Origin: Mycolicibacterium septicum DSM 44393
GTDB lineage: Bacteria > Actinomycetota > Actinomycetes > Mycobacteriales > Mycobacteriaceae
Length of the DNA stretch: 64,000 nt
Direction: 5' to 3'
Assembly: GCF_000455325.1 (NCBI RefSeq)
Contig: NZ_HG322951.1
Location: forward strand, 2,893,700 to 2,957,699
Shown: piece after piece, positions 30,283 to 39,533 of the stretch
Position numbering within the stretch: the first letter of the stretch is position 1
How the letters are laid out: each line of letters opens with the position of its first letter
Notes under the pieces: generated by a model
The model's input: only the letters and a program-made list of their open reading frames with translations
What the model was told of the DNA's origin: nothing
The model's database searches: none
Position numbers and translations under genes: made by a program

Positions 30283-31235
30283 ATCCGGCCGCCGGGGAAC
30301 ATCGTCTTCACGGCGTCGGTGATGGTGTCGCGCGCGGTGGCGGCGTTCGTGGGCTGCAGTGAACCGATCACCATGATGAAGCGGCGGTCGGGGCCGATCA
30401 CGCCGGTCGACAGGTGCATCCAGTCCGAACCGATACAGCACATCCAGCCCTGCTTGACCGCGACCGGTTCGGCGTAGAGGCCTTCGGGAATGCCGAATCG
30501 CTGGGGGTAGATGCCGCCCGGTTGCGTGCCGTCGATGGCGTTCGGGGTGGACTGGGCCAGGTTGGCCAGGATCACGTTGGCCTGCTCGGCGGGAAGGCCG
30601 CCGCTGCCGTTCATCAGCATGTCGTAGTAGCGCACCAGGTCGGCTGCGGTGCTGATGGTGTTCCACCATCGCCCGTCATTGGGCGGCCGGGTGGAACCCA
30701 GGCCGTAGCGGGCCGCCACCCGGTTCACGATCGCGCTGCCGCCGCTGCGGTTCCAGAACACCTCGGCGGCGCTGTCGTCGGAGGACCGCAGCATCACGTC
30801 GAGCTGTTCGCGGTCGTCGGGGGTGATCACCGTCTGTCCCTTGGCCTCCTGCAGCAGGAGGTCATCGGCGATGAACAACTTGACCACCGATGCGATGGCG
30901 ATGGTGGTCCCGTTTCCGTTGGAAACCAGCTGGCCGGTGTTGCGGTCGAGGACCAGCAGGGTGATCTCGGCGCCGGCGTCGGCGGCGTTCTCGGTGGCCA
31001 GCTGGGCTCGGTCCCCGAGCCCCATGAAGGCGGCGGCGGGTTCGCCGGGCGGCGCCTCGGGCAGCGGGGCCAGGCTGCCCTGGGGGACGACGACGGTCAG
31101 CTGCGGTGCCCCGGCCGGGGCCGGGGGCGTTCCGTAGACCCGGGCTTCGCAACCAACCGTTACGACGGCCATCGCGACCACTGCCGTTGCGCCCGCTGCG
31201 TTCGCAATCCTCAGCTTCGACGGCCGCCGTCGCAT
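30279..31235 (-). CDS. lppW: LppW-like lipoprotein with a serine beta-lactamase-type fold
   Basis: The 318-residue lipoprotein has a signal sequence with lipobox ending VTVGC (Cys29). The rest resembles serine beta-lactamase/penicillin-binding proteins: SVVK (116-119, SxxK), SDD (152-154, at the SDN position) and KQG (261-263, at the KTG position). It equals Rv2905 by order and length. Whether it is catalytic is unknown. A CC pair follows KQG. ATG 31235 is fixed by AAGGAGG just upstream; the frame extends to 31286. Confidence 0.88.
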   Translation of the reverse strand: MRRRPSKLRIANAAGATAVVAMAVVTVGCEARVYGTPPAPAGAPQLTVVVPQGSLAPLPEAPPGEPAAAFMGLGDRAQLATENAADAGAEITLLVLDRNTGQLVSNGNGTTIAIASVVKLFIADDLLLQEAKGQTVITPDDREQLDVMLRSSDDSAAEVFWNRSGGSAIVNRVAARYGLGSTRPPNDGRWWNTISTAADLVRYYDMLMNGSGGLPAEQANVILANLAQSTPNAIDGTQPGGIYPQRFGIPEGLYAEPVAVKQGWMCCIGSDWMHLSTGVIGPDRRFIMVIGSLQPTNAATARDTITDAVKTMFPGGRI

Positions 31236-31559
31236 GGTCCTCCTTGCACCGTCAAGAAAATCCGATGGGCTCTGCAGGACCGGCACATCGGTGTGTGCAG
31301 CCTAACTGTTCGCCTTGTGGCTCGCGTGCTTAGTCGTGCTCGAAGTATGCTGCCCGAGTCGCTGCAGATGGGTGCGCAGACTCGCCGGATTTCACGGTAT
31401 GGGGACCCGTCTGGCACAATTGAGCAGTTGTCTGCGCAGGACTGGGCCGGCTTGTCCGCGTTCCGCTGCGAGATACACCCCGATACACCCGAAAATAGCT
31501 TCGGCTGCGCGCCACGTGCGTGCCCGTCCGGAGCCGCGAACAACAAGGAAGTGTCACCG
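31236..31559. other. Divergent intergenic region between lppW and rplS
   Basis: These 324 bases hold no believable gene. On the minus strand there is an lppW -10 candidate, TAGGCT (31304-31299), about 60 bases before the start. On the plus strand there is the rplS promoter and a leader of about 125 bases. The leader contains a short direct repeat (GATACACCCC then GATACACCCG near 31470-31490). Confidence 0.6.
31410..31435 (+). promoter_or_regulatory. rplS promoter core, copy of the rpsP element
   Basis: TCTGGCACAATTG (31410-31422) is identical to the rpsP element. TTGTCTGC (31428-31435) is nearly so, with one base of spacing difference. CACAAT is the -10 and TTCACG, about 18 bases upstream, a weak -35. 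Confidence 0.5.
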
Positions 31560-31901
31560 ATGAACACGCTGGACTTCGTCGATCAGGCGTCGCTGCGCGA
31601 CGACATCCCGACCTTCAGCCCCGGCGACACCGTCAACGTGCACGTGAAGGTGATCGAGGGCTCGAAGGAGCGCATCCAGGTCTTCAAGGGCGTCGTGATC
31701 CGTCGCCAGGGCGGCGGAATCCGCGAGACCTTCACCGTGCGGAAGGAGAGCTACGGCGTCGGCGTCGAGCGGACCTTCCCGGTGCATTCGCCCAACATCG
31801 ATCACCTCGATGTCGTGACCCGCGGTGACGTGCGTCGCGCCAAGCTCTACTACCTGCGCGAACTGCGTGGCAAGAAGGCGAAGATCAAGGAAAAGCGCTG
31901 A
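31560..31901 (+). CDS. rplS: 50S ribosomal protein L19
   Basis: The 113-residue L19 lies at the subunit interface. It has the characteristic [22 protein letters not shown] start, [22 protein letters not shown] and [19 protein letters not shown] 31560 follows AAGGAAG. It is transcribed from its own promoter, because lppW on the other strand separates it from trmD. Confidence 0.97.
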   Translation: MNTLDFVDQASLRDDIPTFSPGDTVNVHVKVIEGSKERIQVFKGVVIRRQGGGIRETFTVRKESYGVGVERTFPVHSPNIDHLDVVTRGDVRRAKLYYLRELRGKKAKIKEKR

Positions 31902-31955
31902 GCGCGCTGCTCCGTCTGACGAAGGTCTCGTCGCGGGACCGGTCACAACGCTCGC

Positions 31956-31961
31956 TACTGT
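31956..31961 (+). promoter_or_regulatory. Putative leaderless -10 box of lepB
   Basis: TACTGT ends seven bases before GTG 31969, with no ribosome binding site. It supports that start among the three nearby in-frame GTG codons. Confidence 0.5.
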
Positions 31962-31968
31962 GGTGCCT

Positions 31969-32829
31969 GTGACCGGACCCACCGATTCCGCCGACGCGTG
32001 CTCGGAGGGCAGCCTCGAATCGGACTCAGAGCAAGATTCCGCCGCAGATTCGGCGGAGTCGGCCACCGGCGAAGCGCCGGACGAGTCCCCCAAGCGCAAG
32101 CATTCCACTGCGCGCGAGATTGCCATTCTGGCCACCATCGCCCTGGTGCTCTATTACGTGACGCTGACGTTCATCGCACGTCCGTACCTGATTCCGTCGG
32201 AGTCCATGGAGCCGACGCTGCACGGCTGTGCCGGCTGCGTGGGAGACCGGATCATGGTCGACAAGGTCACCTACCGGTTCTCCAAGCCCGAGCCTGGCGA
32301 TGTGGTGGTCTTCAAGGGCCCGCCGTCGTGGAACATCGGCTACAAGTCGATCCGTTCGGACAACACCGCCATCCGCTGGGTGCAGAACGCCCTCTCGTTT
32401 GTCGGGTTTGTGCCGCCGGACGAGAACGACCTGGTCAAGCGGGTGATCGCGGTCGGCGGTCAGACCGTGCAGTGCCGTGCTGACACGGGGCTGACGGTCG
32501 ACGGAAAACGCCTCAACGAGCCGTACCTGGACCCGGCCACCATGATGGCCGACCCGGGCATCTACCCGTGCCTGGGTCCTGAGTTCGGACCCGTCACGGT
32601 CCCATCCGATCGCCTGTGGGTGATGGGTGACAACCGGACGCACTCGGCCGACTCACGCGTGCACTGCAGCAACCTGCCCGCCGACGCGCGGCACGGACTT
32701 CAGTGCACCGGCGATCCGATGGCCGGCACCGTTCCGGTGGAGAATGTAATCGGAAAGGCACGGTTCATCGCCTGGCCACCGTCCCGCTGGGGCGGTATCA
32801 ACGGCGTGAACCCGCAGACCGACTCCTAG
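31969..32829 (+). CDS. lepB: Signal peptidase I
   Basis: LepB cleaves signal peptides from exported proteins at the outer face of the membrane. The 286-residue protein has an acidic cytosolic N-terminus (1-45) and one transmembrane helix (about 50-70). The catalytic Ser79 is in PSESMEPTL and Lys157 in [22 protein letters not shown] forms the conserved box near the end. It equals Rv2903c. rnhB follows after ten bases. Confidence 0.96.
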   Translation: MTGPTDSADACSEGSLESDSEQDSAADSAESATGEAPDESPKRKHSTAREIAILATIALVLYYVTLTFIARPYLIPSESMEPTLHGCAGCVGDRIMVDKVTYRFSKPEPGDVVVFKGPPSWNIGYKSIRSDNTAIRWVQNALSFVGFVPPDENDLVKRVIAVGGQTVQCRADTGLTVDGKRLNEPYLDPATMMADPGIYPCLGPEFGPVTVPSDRLWVMGDNRTHSADSRVHCSNLPADARHGLQCTGDPMAGTVPVENVIGKARFIAWPPSRWGGINGVNPQTDS

Positions 32830-32839
32830 GAGCTGCCCT

Positions 32840-33637
32840 GTGCCTCCAGTGGTGAAGACGTCGTGGCCGCCGCGAACGGTCATCCGGAGGTCATCCGGCC
32901 TGCGCACCCTGGAATCCGCGCTGTACCGCAACGGTCTCGGCCCGGTCGCCGGGGTGGACGAGGTGGGCCGCGGAGCCTGTGCGGGACCGCTGGTGGTGGC
33001 CGCCTGTGTGTTGGGGCCCAACCGGATGGACAGCCTGGCGTCTCTCGACGATTCCAAGAAGCTCGGGGAGCGGGAGCGGGAGCGGCTGTTTCCCCTGATT
33101 CGCCGGTATGCGCTGGCCTATCACGTGGTGTTCATCCCCTCCGACGAGGTGGACCGGCTCGGCGTTCACGTCGCCAATATCGAGGGCATGCGGCGTGCGG
33201 TGGCGGGGTTGTCTCTGCGGCCCGGGTACGTGCTGTCCGACGGGTTCCGGGTGCCGGGCCTGGCGGTGCCGTCCTTGCCGGTGATCGGGGGAGACGCCGC
33301 GGCGGCCTGCATCGCGGCGGCCAGCGTGCTGGCCAAGGTCAGCCGGGACCGGTTGATGGTCGAGATGGAGCAGCACCATCCCGGCTACGGGTTCGCCGAG
33401 CACAAGGGGTACAGCACTGCGGCGCATTCCGAGGCGTTGGCCGAGTTGGGACCGTGTGTGGAGCACCGCTACTCGTATGTGAACGTGCGGCGGGCCGCAG
33501 AGAGCACCGGCGTGCGGCGGACCGCAGAGATGACAGACGTACGACGGGATGTGGCACCAATGCGGCATGCTGAAGTGGGGTACGCAAAGATGATCGACAG
33601 GGCATCAGCACAACCAGAAGGACAGCACACCAGATGA
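32840..33637 (+). CDS. rnhB: Ribonuclease HII
   Basis: RNase HII removes ribonucleotides and RNA primers from DNA-RNA hybrids. The 265-residue protein has [13 protein letters not shown] (catalytic Asp-Glu, about 40-52), [13 protein letters not shown], and an Asp in [11 protein letters not shown]. The C-terminal ~45 residues after YSYVNVRRA are an extra, degenerate Arg-rich tail outside the catalytic fold. GTG 32840 follows AGGAG. Its stop overlaps the next start (ATGA). Confidence 0.95.
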   Translation: MPPVVKTSWPPRTVIRRSSGLRTLESALYRNGLGPVAGVDEVGRGACAGPLVVAACVLGPNRMDSLASLDDSKKLGERERERLFPLIRRYALAYHVVFIPSDEVDRLGVHVANIEGMRRAVAGLSLRPGYVLSDGFRVPGLAVPSLPVIGGDAAAACIAAASVLAKVSRDRLMVEMEQHHPGYGFAEHKGYSTAAHSEALAELGPCVEHRYSYVNVRRAAESTGVRRTAEMTDVRRDVAPMRHAEVGYAKMIDRASAQPEGQHTR

Positions 33638-33939
33638 GCGCCGAGGATCTCGAGAAGTATGAAACCGAGATGGAGCTCTCGCTTTACCGCGAATACAAGG
33701 ACATCGTCGGGCAGTTCAGCTACGTCGTCGAGACCGAGCGCCGGTTCTACCTGGCCAACAGCGTGGAGCTGATTCCGCGCAACTCCGAGGGCGAAGTCTA
33801 TTTCGAGCTGAGGCTCGCCGATGCCTGGGTGTGGGACATGTACCGCCCGGCTCGGTTCGTCAAGCAGGTACGCGTCATCACGTTCAAGGACGTGAACATC
33901 GAAGAGGTCGAAAAGCCCGAGCTGCGGTTGCCGGAATAG
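33634..33939 (+). CDS. DUF2469 family protein
   Basis: This 101-residue, strongly conserved actinobacterial protein (Rv2901c type) is acidic and begins [20 protein letters not shown]. It is translationally coupled to rnhB by the ATGA overlap, and the pairing is preserved across mycobacteria. The function is unknown; coupling suggests a nucleic-acid role. Confidence 0.9.
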   Translation: MSAEDLEKYETEMELSLYREYKDIVGQFSYVVETERRFYLANSVELIPRNSEGEVYFELRLADAWVWDMYRPARFVKQVRVITFKDVNIEEVEKPELRLPE

Positions 33940-33960
33940 CGACGGACAGGGGGCGACGCG

Positions 33961-35214
33961 ATGGCGACTGTCAGTACCGGACCCGACGATGTTCGCCGCC
34001 GCGCCGAGGCCGTGCTGGCGCACCTGCCCGCGGTGCGCGCCTGGCAAGAGCCGCTCTATCGCGACCTGCATCAGCATCCCGAGCTCTCACATCAGGAAAA
34101 ACGCACTGCCGGCTTGGCAGCCGCCCGCCTACGGGAGTCCGGCCTGACCGTCCATGAAGGCGTCGGCGGAACCGGTGTGGTCGGGGTGCTGAGCAACGGT
34201 GACGGTCCCCGGGTGCTGATGCGTGCGGACATGGACGCGCTGCCGGTGACCGAGGCGACGGATCTGCCGTATGCGAGTAGCGAGCCCGGCGTGATGCATG
34301 CCTGCGGTCACGACACGCACGTGACGTGTCTGCTGGGTGCGGCGGAATTGTTCGCCCGGGCGACGGATCACTGGCGTGGCACCGTGATCGCGGTTTTCCA
34401 GCCCGCCGAAGAGGTGGGCGACGGGGCCCGCGGGATGGCCGAGGACGGCCTGGCCGATCTGGTCGGCCCGATCGATGTGGCGTTGGCCCAGCATGTGTTT
34501 CCGGCGCCGGCCGGGCAGCTGCGTACCCGCAGCGGACCGGTGTTGTCCGCGGCCGACAGCATGAGAATCACGGTCTACGGTCGTGGTGGGCACGGTTCGA
34601 TGCCGCAGGCCACGGTGGATCCGGTGGTGCTGGCGTCGATGATCGTCATCCGCTTGCAGACGATCGTGTCGCGCGAGGTCGATCCGAGCCAGACGGTCGT
34701 GCTGACCGTCGGCAGCATTCAGGCGGGGACCAAGAGCAACGTCATCGGCGATCATGCGGTACTGGAACTCAACCTGCGCACCTTCGACGAATCGGTGCGC
34801 AAGGCGGTGCTCGCGGCGATCCGGCGCGTGGTGATCGCCGAGTGCCAGGCGTCCGACTCGCCGCGCGACCCGGAATTCGAGCTGTACGCCAGCTTTCCGC
34901 TGACCGTCAACGACGATGCGGTGACGGCTCGTGTCGAGGCCGCGTTCAATGAGTACTTCGGCGACCGCGCGCAGACCATGCCTGCCGGGTCGGCCAGTGA
35001 AGACTTCAGCGACATCCCGGCTGCGCTGGGAGCGCCCTACACCTATTGGGGCTTCGGCGGCATCGACGAGGAGGCCTTCCGCGCGGCGGTGGCCGCCGAT
35101 CGCGCCCGCGTGGACATTCCGGTGAACCATTCACCGCGGTTCGCCCCGGTGCTCCAGCCGACGTTGGACACCGGTACCGAGGCGCTGGTGGTGGCCGGGC
35201 TCAGTTGGCTTTAG
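33961..35214 (+). CDS. M20 family metal-dependent amidohydrolase
   Basis: The 417-residue M20D-type peptidase/amidohydrolase resembles IAA-amino acid hydrolases and N-acyl-amino acid amidohydrolases. Metal ligands are visible: MHACGHDTHV (about 105-114), the Glu pair in QPAEEVGDGA and the late His in NHSPRFAP. It also has a dimerisation domain with GRGGHGSMPQ. ATG 33961 follows a GGGGG stretch. It is the first gene of the accessory block that replaces fdhF-fdhD of M. tuberculosis. The substrate is not predictable. Confidence 0.87.
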   Translation: MATVSTGPDDVRRRAEAVLAHLPAVRAWQEPLYRDLHQHPELSHQEKRTAGLAAARLRESGLTVHEGVGGTGVVGVLSNGDGPRVLMRADMDALPVTEATDLPYASSEPGVMHACGHDTHVTCLLGAAELFARATDHWRGTVIAVFQPAEEVGDGARGMAEDGLADLVGPIDVALAQHVFPAPAGQLRTRSGPVLSAADSMRITVYGRGGHGSMPQATVDPVVLASMIVIRLQTIVSREVDPSQTVVLTVGSIQAGTKSNVIGDHAVLELNLRTFDESVRKAVLAAIRRVVIAECQASDSPRDPEFELYASFPLTVNDDAVTARVEAAFNEYFGDRAQTMPAGSASEDFSDIPAALGAPYTYWGFGGIDEEAFRAAVAADRARVDIPVNHSPRFAPVLQPTLDTGTEALVVAGLSWL

Positions 35215-35905
35215 CCGCCAGGTGCTCGCCGAAGAACGCGAACACCCGCGACCAGGCGTCGGCGGTGGCGGCCTCGTTGTAGCCGAAGCCGGCGATTCGC
35301 AGAAAGGCCTGCCCGGGCAGTTGATTGGCGAAGCTGTGCCCGGCTTCGGGGTACACCTTGATGTCGGCCGGGATGTTCTTGTCGTCGACGACGCGCTGCA
35401 ACCGGCCTGCGGCACCGATGCCCATCGGATCCCGGCGGCCGAAGCTGGCCACCACCGGGCACGAGGCGTCCAATGTCTGGTCGAGCCGCCTCGGCAGCGG
35501 GGTGCCGTAGAACGGAGCTGAGGCGCCGAATCCCTTGGGGCCCATGATCAGAGCGAACTGGCCGCCCATGCAGAACCCCGCGATGCCGATGGTCCCGTTG
35601 CATTGCGGGTGCGCGCGCAGGTGGTCGCGGGCGGCCAGAATGTCGTCGAGCGCCCGGCCGCGCTGGGTCAGCAGTTCACGGAACACCCGGGTGATACACC
35701 GGGCCCTGCCACCACGGGAGTAGAGGTTCGGCGTGAGCGCGACATAGCCGGCCGCCGCGACGCGTTCCGAGATCGCCTCGTTGTCGGGTCCGTGGCCGAT
35801 CGCGTCATGAATGATCACCACCCCGGGCCACGGTCCTTCCCCGCTGGGGAGGCTGAGGAGAGCGTCGATCGGGCCGGCCGGGGTATCCATCGTGATCGTC
35901 GTCAC
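35201..35905 (-). CDS. Dienelactone hydrolase family protein
   Basis: The 234-residue alpha/beta-hydrolase has the dienelactone hydrolase Cys nucleophile in GFCMGG, an Asp region DKNIPADIKVYP and the catalytic His in AGHSFAN. It would hydrolyse lactone or ester bonds, but the substrate is unknown. GTG 35905 is preferred to GTG 35914 because TACCGT lies seven bases upstream of it. Its 3' end overlaps the convergent M20 gene by 14 bases. Confidence 0.87.
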   Translation of the reverse strand: MTTITMDTPAGPIDALLSLPSGEGPWPGVVIIHDAIGHGPDNEAISERVAAAGYVALTPNLYSRGGRARCITRVFRELLTQRGRALDDILAARDHLRAHPQCNGTIGIAGFCMGGQFALIMGPKGFGASAPFYGTPLPRRLDQTLDASCPVVASFGRRDPMGIGAAGRLQRVVDDKNIPADIKVYPEAGHSFANQLPGQAFLRIAGFGYNEAATADAWSRVFAFFGEHLAAKAN

Positions 35906-35912
35906 CCGACCC

Positions 35913-35918
35913 ACGGTA
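35913..35918 (-). promoter_or_regulatory. Putative leaderless -10 box of the dienelactone hydrolase gene
   Basis: On the coding strand TACCGT is followed by seven bases and GTG 35905. It sits in the 24-base gap behind selO. Confidence 0.4.
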
Positions 35919-35929
35919 GCGGCTGGTCC

Positions 35930-37384
35930 TCAGGTTCCGCAGAACGTGCGGTAGGCACCGAAGTCGGCGGGCGCGGGTGCGGCATACCGTTGGAGCCCGG
36001 GGCGTTCGTCATAGGGCGCCGTGAGGGCGTCCATCAGGTGCTCGACGGGTTCCAGGTCGCCGTGCGTCGCCGCGTCCAATGCTTCCTCGACGAGGTGATT
36101 GCGGGGGATGTAGACGGGATTCACCCGGTCCATCGCGGCGGTGTCGGGGTCGAGGGCGCGCCACCGCGCCAGCCACTCGTCGAATCCGGCGGCGATCCTG
36201 CTCTGTCCGCCCGCGGTACGGCTCAGGTCACGGAAGAACGACGTGTAGTCAGTTCGGTTCTGCTGCAGCAGTGCAAGCAGGTCGTCGATCAGAGTGCGCG
36301 CCGCCTCGTCGTCGACATCGGCGGACAGGCCGAGCTTGGCGCGCATACCCGCCGACCACGCCGCGTCGAACTGCGGCCCGAATCCGTGCAGCGCTCGGGT
36401 GGCCAGCTCGACGGCCTGCTCACCGTCGTCGGCGAGCAGGGGGAGCAGGGTTTCGGCGAAGCGGGCCAGGTTCCACGCGGCCACAGTCGGCTGGTTGCCG
36501 TAGGCGTACCGGCCGCTGTGGTCGATCGAACTGAATACCGTTGCGGGATCGAAGGTTTCCATAAATGCGCACGGGCCGTAGTCGATGGTCTCGCCCGAGA
36601 TGGTCATGTTGTCGGTGTTCATCACGCCGTGTACGAACCCGACCAGCATCCACTGCGCGAGCAGCGCGGCCTGCGCCGAGATGACCGCCTCATACAGAGC
36701 CAGGTATGGGTTGGCGGCGTCGGCCGCACCGGGATGGTGGCGGGCGATGGCGTGGTCGGCCAGCCGGCGCAGCAACCCGATGTCCCCGGCGGCCTGGGCG
36801 TGTGCGACGGCGTACTGGAAACTGCCGACGCGTAGATGGCTGCCGGCGATCCTGGCCAGCACCGCCCCGGGCAGCAGGGTTTCGCGCCGGACGTCGCGTC
36901 CGGTGGCGACGACGGCCAGTGCCCGGGTCGTGGGAATGCCCATGGCGTGCATGGCCTCGCTCACGATGTACTCGCGCAGCATGGGCCCGACGACGGCCAG
37001 GCCGTCGCCGCCCCGGGCGAACGGGGTACGTCCCGATCCTTTGAGATGCAGGTCGCGGGGACGGTCGCCGGGGCCGACGAACTCACCGAGCAGCAGCGCA
37101 CGGCCATCGCCCAGCCGTGGGACGTATCCGCCGAACTGATGACCGGCGTAGGCCTGCGCGACGGGGGTGGCCCCGTCGGGGACCACGGTGCCCGACAGCA
37201 GCCCGAGCCCGTCGGGGCTGCGCAGCCAGGAGGTGTCGAGGCCGAGCTCATCGGCGAGCGGCTCGTTGAGCACGAGCAGCCGCAGTGCCGGGGCCGCCTC
37301 GGCCTGCCACGCGACGGCCATCTCGGGAAGCGCGCGGGCGAAGCGGTTGTCCAGGATGACGGTCGGATCGGGTGCGACGCTCAC
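35930..37384 (-). CDS. selO: SelO family protein adenylyltransferase (YdiU)
   Basis: The 484-residue SelO-type pseudokinase AMPylates protein hydroxyls, with ATP bound in an inverted orientation, and links to redox homeostasis. Family motifs are visible: [18 protein letters not shown], a basic [16 protein letters not shown] loop, [17 protein letters not shown] and CAFMETFDP. Bacterial SelO has no selenocysteine, and none is seen here. The GTG start has a leaderless box. Confidence 0.93.
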   Translation of the reverse strand: MSVAPDPTVILDNRFARALPEMAVAWQAEAAPALRLLVLNEPLADELGLDTSWLRSPDGLGLLSGTVVPDGATPVAQAYAGHQFGGYVPRLGDGRALLLGEFVGPGDRPRDLHLKGSGRTPFARGGDGLAVVGPMLREYIVSEAMHAMGIPTTRALAVVATGRDVRRETLLPGAVLARIAGSHLRVGSFQYAVAHAQAAGDIGLLRRLADHAIARHHPGAADAANPYLALYEAVISAQAALLAQWMLVGFVHGVMNTDNMTISGETIDYGPCAFMETFDPATVFSSIDHSGRYAYGNQPTVAAWNLARFAETLLPLLADDGEQAVELATRALHGFGPQFDAAWSAGMRAKLGLSADVDDEAARTLIDDLLALLQQNRTDYTSFFRDLSRTAGGQSRIAAGFDEWLARWRALDPDTAAMDRVNPVYIPRNHLVEEALDAATHGDLEPVEHLMDALTAPYDERPGLQRYAAPAPADFGAYRTFCGT

Positions 37385-37390
37385 AGCACG

Positions 37391-37396
37391 AGCCTA
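37391..37396 (-). promoter_or_regulatory. Putative leaderless -10 box of selO
   Basis: On the coding strand TAGGCT is six bases before GTG 37384. It lies inside the 19-base gap after the DUF2237 gene. Confidence 0.5.
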
Positions 37397-37403
37397 CGGA
37401 GCC

Positions 37404-37790
37404 TCAGAGGCTGCCCAGGTCGTCGGGCACATCGACGGCGTACTGCTGGAGGACGTCGAGGGGTACCAGGTCGAGGGTGCGCTCATGGGTGGCTGCCAGC
37501 ACCACCGGGGCCGCCTTGCCGTCATCGTGTGCGCGCAGCCAGTTGACCGCGGTGACGCACCAGCGGTCCCCGGGTGTCAGGCCGGGAAACCGGTACTGCG
37601 GTGCCGGTGTCGACAGGTCGTTGCCGATGGACTGCTGATGCTCGAGGAATTCGGCGGTCACCACGGCGCAGATGGTGTGCCGGCCCGCGTCGGCGTCGCC
37701 GGTCGAGCAGCAGCCGTCGCGGTAGAAGCCGGTGAGCGGGTCAGTGCCACACTCTTCGAGCTTGCCGCCCAGCACGTTGCGATCAGCCAT
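37404..37790 (-). CDS. DUF2237 family protein
   Basis: The 128-residue DUF2237 protein has the family's conserved NVLGGKLE opening, GFYRDGCCSTG, GRHTICAV, GNDLSTP and PGDRWCV. Several invariant Cys/His/Asp residues suggest metal or ligand binding. No biochemical role is known for the family. CATACT lies six bases before ATG 37790, so it too may be leaderless. Confidence 0.85.
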   Translation of the reverse strand: MADRNVLGGKLEECGTDPLTGFYRDGCCSTGDADAGRHTICAVVTAEFLEHQQSIGNDLSTPAPQYRFPGLTPGDRWCVTAVNWLRAHDDGKAAPVVLAATHERTLDLVPLDVLQQYAVDVPDDLGSL

Positions 37791-37816
37791 CGGATCAGTA
37801 TGAGTCCCCAGTGGGC

Positions 37817-39421
37817 TCAGAGTGGTGACTGTGGGGCTGCGCTGTGTTGGGCGTCGAGGATGAGCAGCGCCACGTGCAGTGAGGTCATCGATTCGCCGTC
37901 GTCGAGGTTGACGCCGAGCCGGCGTTCGATCGCGGCCAGCCGGCTGTAGAGGGCCGGGCGGCTCATGTGCAGGCGTTTGGCCAGTGCGGACTTGTTGCCC
38001 GCGAGTTCCAGGTACCCGCGCAGCACTGCCACGTCGTCGCTGCCCTGTTCGGCGTCGTGGATCAGCAGGGTCCTGAGTTCGGTTTCGGCGAACATCTGGA
38101 CTCGCGGATCGTCGAGCAGCAGTGTGATCAGCCCGCGCAGCCGGACATCGGAGGCCCGCACGAACGGGCGCGTCAGATCCGACATCGACGCCGCGACCTC
38201 GGCGACGTGCGCGGCCTCGCGCAAGCCGTGGACGGCGTCGGCGAACGCACCGGCGTCACCACCGACGGCGATGACGACCTTGTCGGTGTCGCCGCCGCGC
38301 GCGATGGCCTCGCGCCAGCCCTCGGCCAGGCGGCTCAGCGTGGCATCGGCGGTGGATCCGCGCCGGTGGTTCAGTGCCAGCACCAGGCCGATCTCGCCGT
38401 CCCGCCGGATCGAGCAGATCGCGCTGTGCCCTTGGGCTTTCACGCTGTGGGCGACGGCGTCGAGGATGCGGATGTTCCGGCGTTGCGTGCCGACCGGGTC
38501 GAGCCGGTCCGGTGGCGCACCGACCCGGACCGTGGCCGGGAGGTACGGGCCTCCGGCCCGCAGGCCGAGGGCCAGCGCCCGCGCGTCCGCCTCGCGGTCG
38601 TCGTCGATCCGTCCGCCCAGGACGTCGTCGATCAACCCGCTCTGGGCCTGATGTTCCAGGCCGGACCGGCCACGTTCGGCCATCCGGTGCAGGGCCAGCG
38701 CCTGGGCGGCGCGTTCGAGGACCATCTTGGTCTTGGCCGGTGCGGACGGGGCGCGCGGCACGATCAGCCGGCCCCATTCCTCGGCGCGGGGGCCCACGGC
38801 GGTGGTGGCCCACGGTTCGGTCATCGCCCGGGACCGGCGTTGCCAGTCGGACAGGACGCCCGTGGCAGGTTCGTTGCGGGGTGAGATCGCCAGCACCTGG
38901 TGCGACAGATCCTCGAGTACCACCGATTCGTCGATCATCTCGGCCGCTGCCCGCACGATGTCCGCCATCGTCGGGCGCTTCATGCTCAACTCGGTGAAGG
39001 TCTTGTGGGTGCGGTGGGCGAACTCGAGTTCCTCGTACTGGTCGGCGACGATGAGCCGGTGCACCGCCTCGGTGACCTCGACGAACTTGGTCTCCTGGTG
39101 CAGCACGACGAGCGCGAGCCCGAGGGTTTGGGCTGTCTGGCCGACGCTGTCGGGAAGCGATTCGATGCGGGTGCCCAGTTCGACCACCACGCCGACCGCG
39201 CCGGCACGCTGCATCCCTCGCAGGTAGTCACGGGGCGCGTCGCGCAGCGCGGCGCCGGTGGTGAGCACCAGTTCGCCGCCTTGCAGCAGCCCCGCGAGGT
39301 CGGGCATATCGCTGACGTGGACCCACCGCACCGGGCGGTCGAGTTGTTGCGCGCTGAGTACCTCGGGCTGGCCGGCCTGGACCACCGGGAGCCCGATGAT
39401 GTCGCGCACGGTCGGGATCAT
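37817..39421 (-). CDS. PucR family transcriptional regulator
   Basis: The 534-residue regulator has an N-terminal PucR sensor domain (VRDIIGLPVVQAGQPE), a central GGDEF-like region (from about 270) and a C-terminal HTH_30 (NKSALAKRLHMSRPALYSRL). PucR proteins control purine, amino acid or amine catabolism. It is divergent from mmsA and the aminotransferase across a 112-base gap, so these are the likely targets. The frame runs to 40216 but overlaps mmsA; ATG 39421 is the true start. Confidence 0.92.
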   Translation of the reverse strand: MIPTVRDIIGLPVVQAGQPEVLSAQQLDRPVRWVHVSDMPDLAGLLQGGELVLTTGAALRDAPRDYLRGMQRAGAVGVVVELGTRIESLPDSVGQTAQTLGLALVVLHQETKFVEVTEAVHRLIVADQYEELEFAHRTHKTFTELSMKRPTMADIVRAAAEMIDESVVLEDLSHQVLAISPRNEPATGVLSDWQRRSRAMTEPWATTAVGPRAEEWGRLIVPRAPSAPAKTKMVLERAAQALALHRMAERGRSGLEHQAQSGLIDDVLGGRIDDDREADARALALGLRAGGPYLPATVRVGAPPDRLDPVGTQRRNIRILDAVAHSVKAQGHSAICSIRRDGEIGLVLALNHRRGSTADATLSRLAEGWREAIARGGDTDKVVIAVGGDAGAFADAVHGLREAAHVAEVAASMSDLTRPFVRASDVRLRGLITLLLDDPRVQMFAETELRTLLIHDAEQGSDDVAVLRGYLELAGNKSALAKRLHMSRPALYSRLAAIERRLGVNLDDGESMTSLHVALLILDAQHSAAPQSPL

Positions 39422-39427
39422 TGACAA

Positions 39428-39433
39428 AGTGTA
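39428..39433 (-). promoter_or_regulatory. Putative leaderless -10 box of the pucR-type gene
   Basis: On the coding strand TACACT is six bases before ATG 39421. The AT-rich segment 39421-39465 is the probable operator region for both divergent units. Confidence 0.5.
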
Positions 39434-39533
39434 ATGAACAAACGGATGAGACTTACAAATTGATCGCCCCGGCAGTGTGGATGGTGGCTCAGAGTGATAG
39501 CCGTACCCCAATGCCGCAGGAAGGTTCGGACCC

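Noticed and set aside
30414..31559. Long plus-strand frame fused upstream of rplS
   Set aside because: It is antisense to lppW. L19 is complete from ATG 31560 with a good ribosome site and the usual 113 residues.
39419..39436. CATT...AATG inverted repeat at the pucR start as an operator
   Set aside because: Only the outer four bases pair symmetrically and the inner ACA/TGT is offset by one. Too weak to call.
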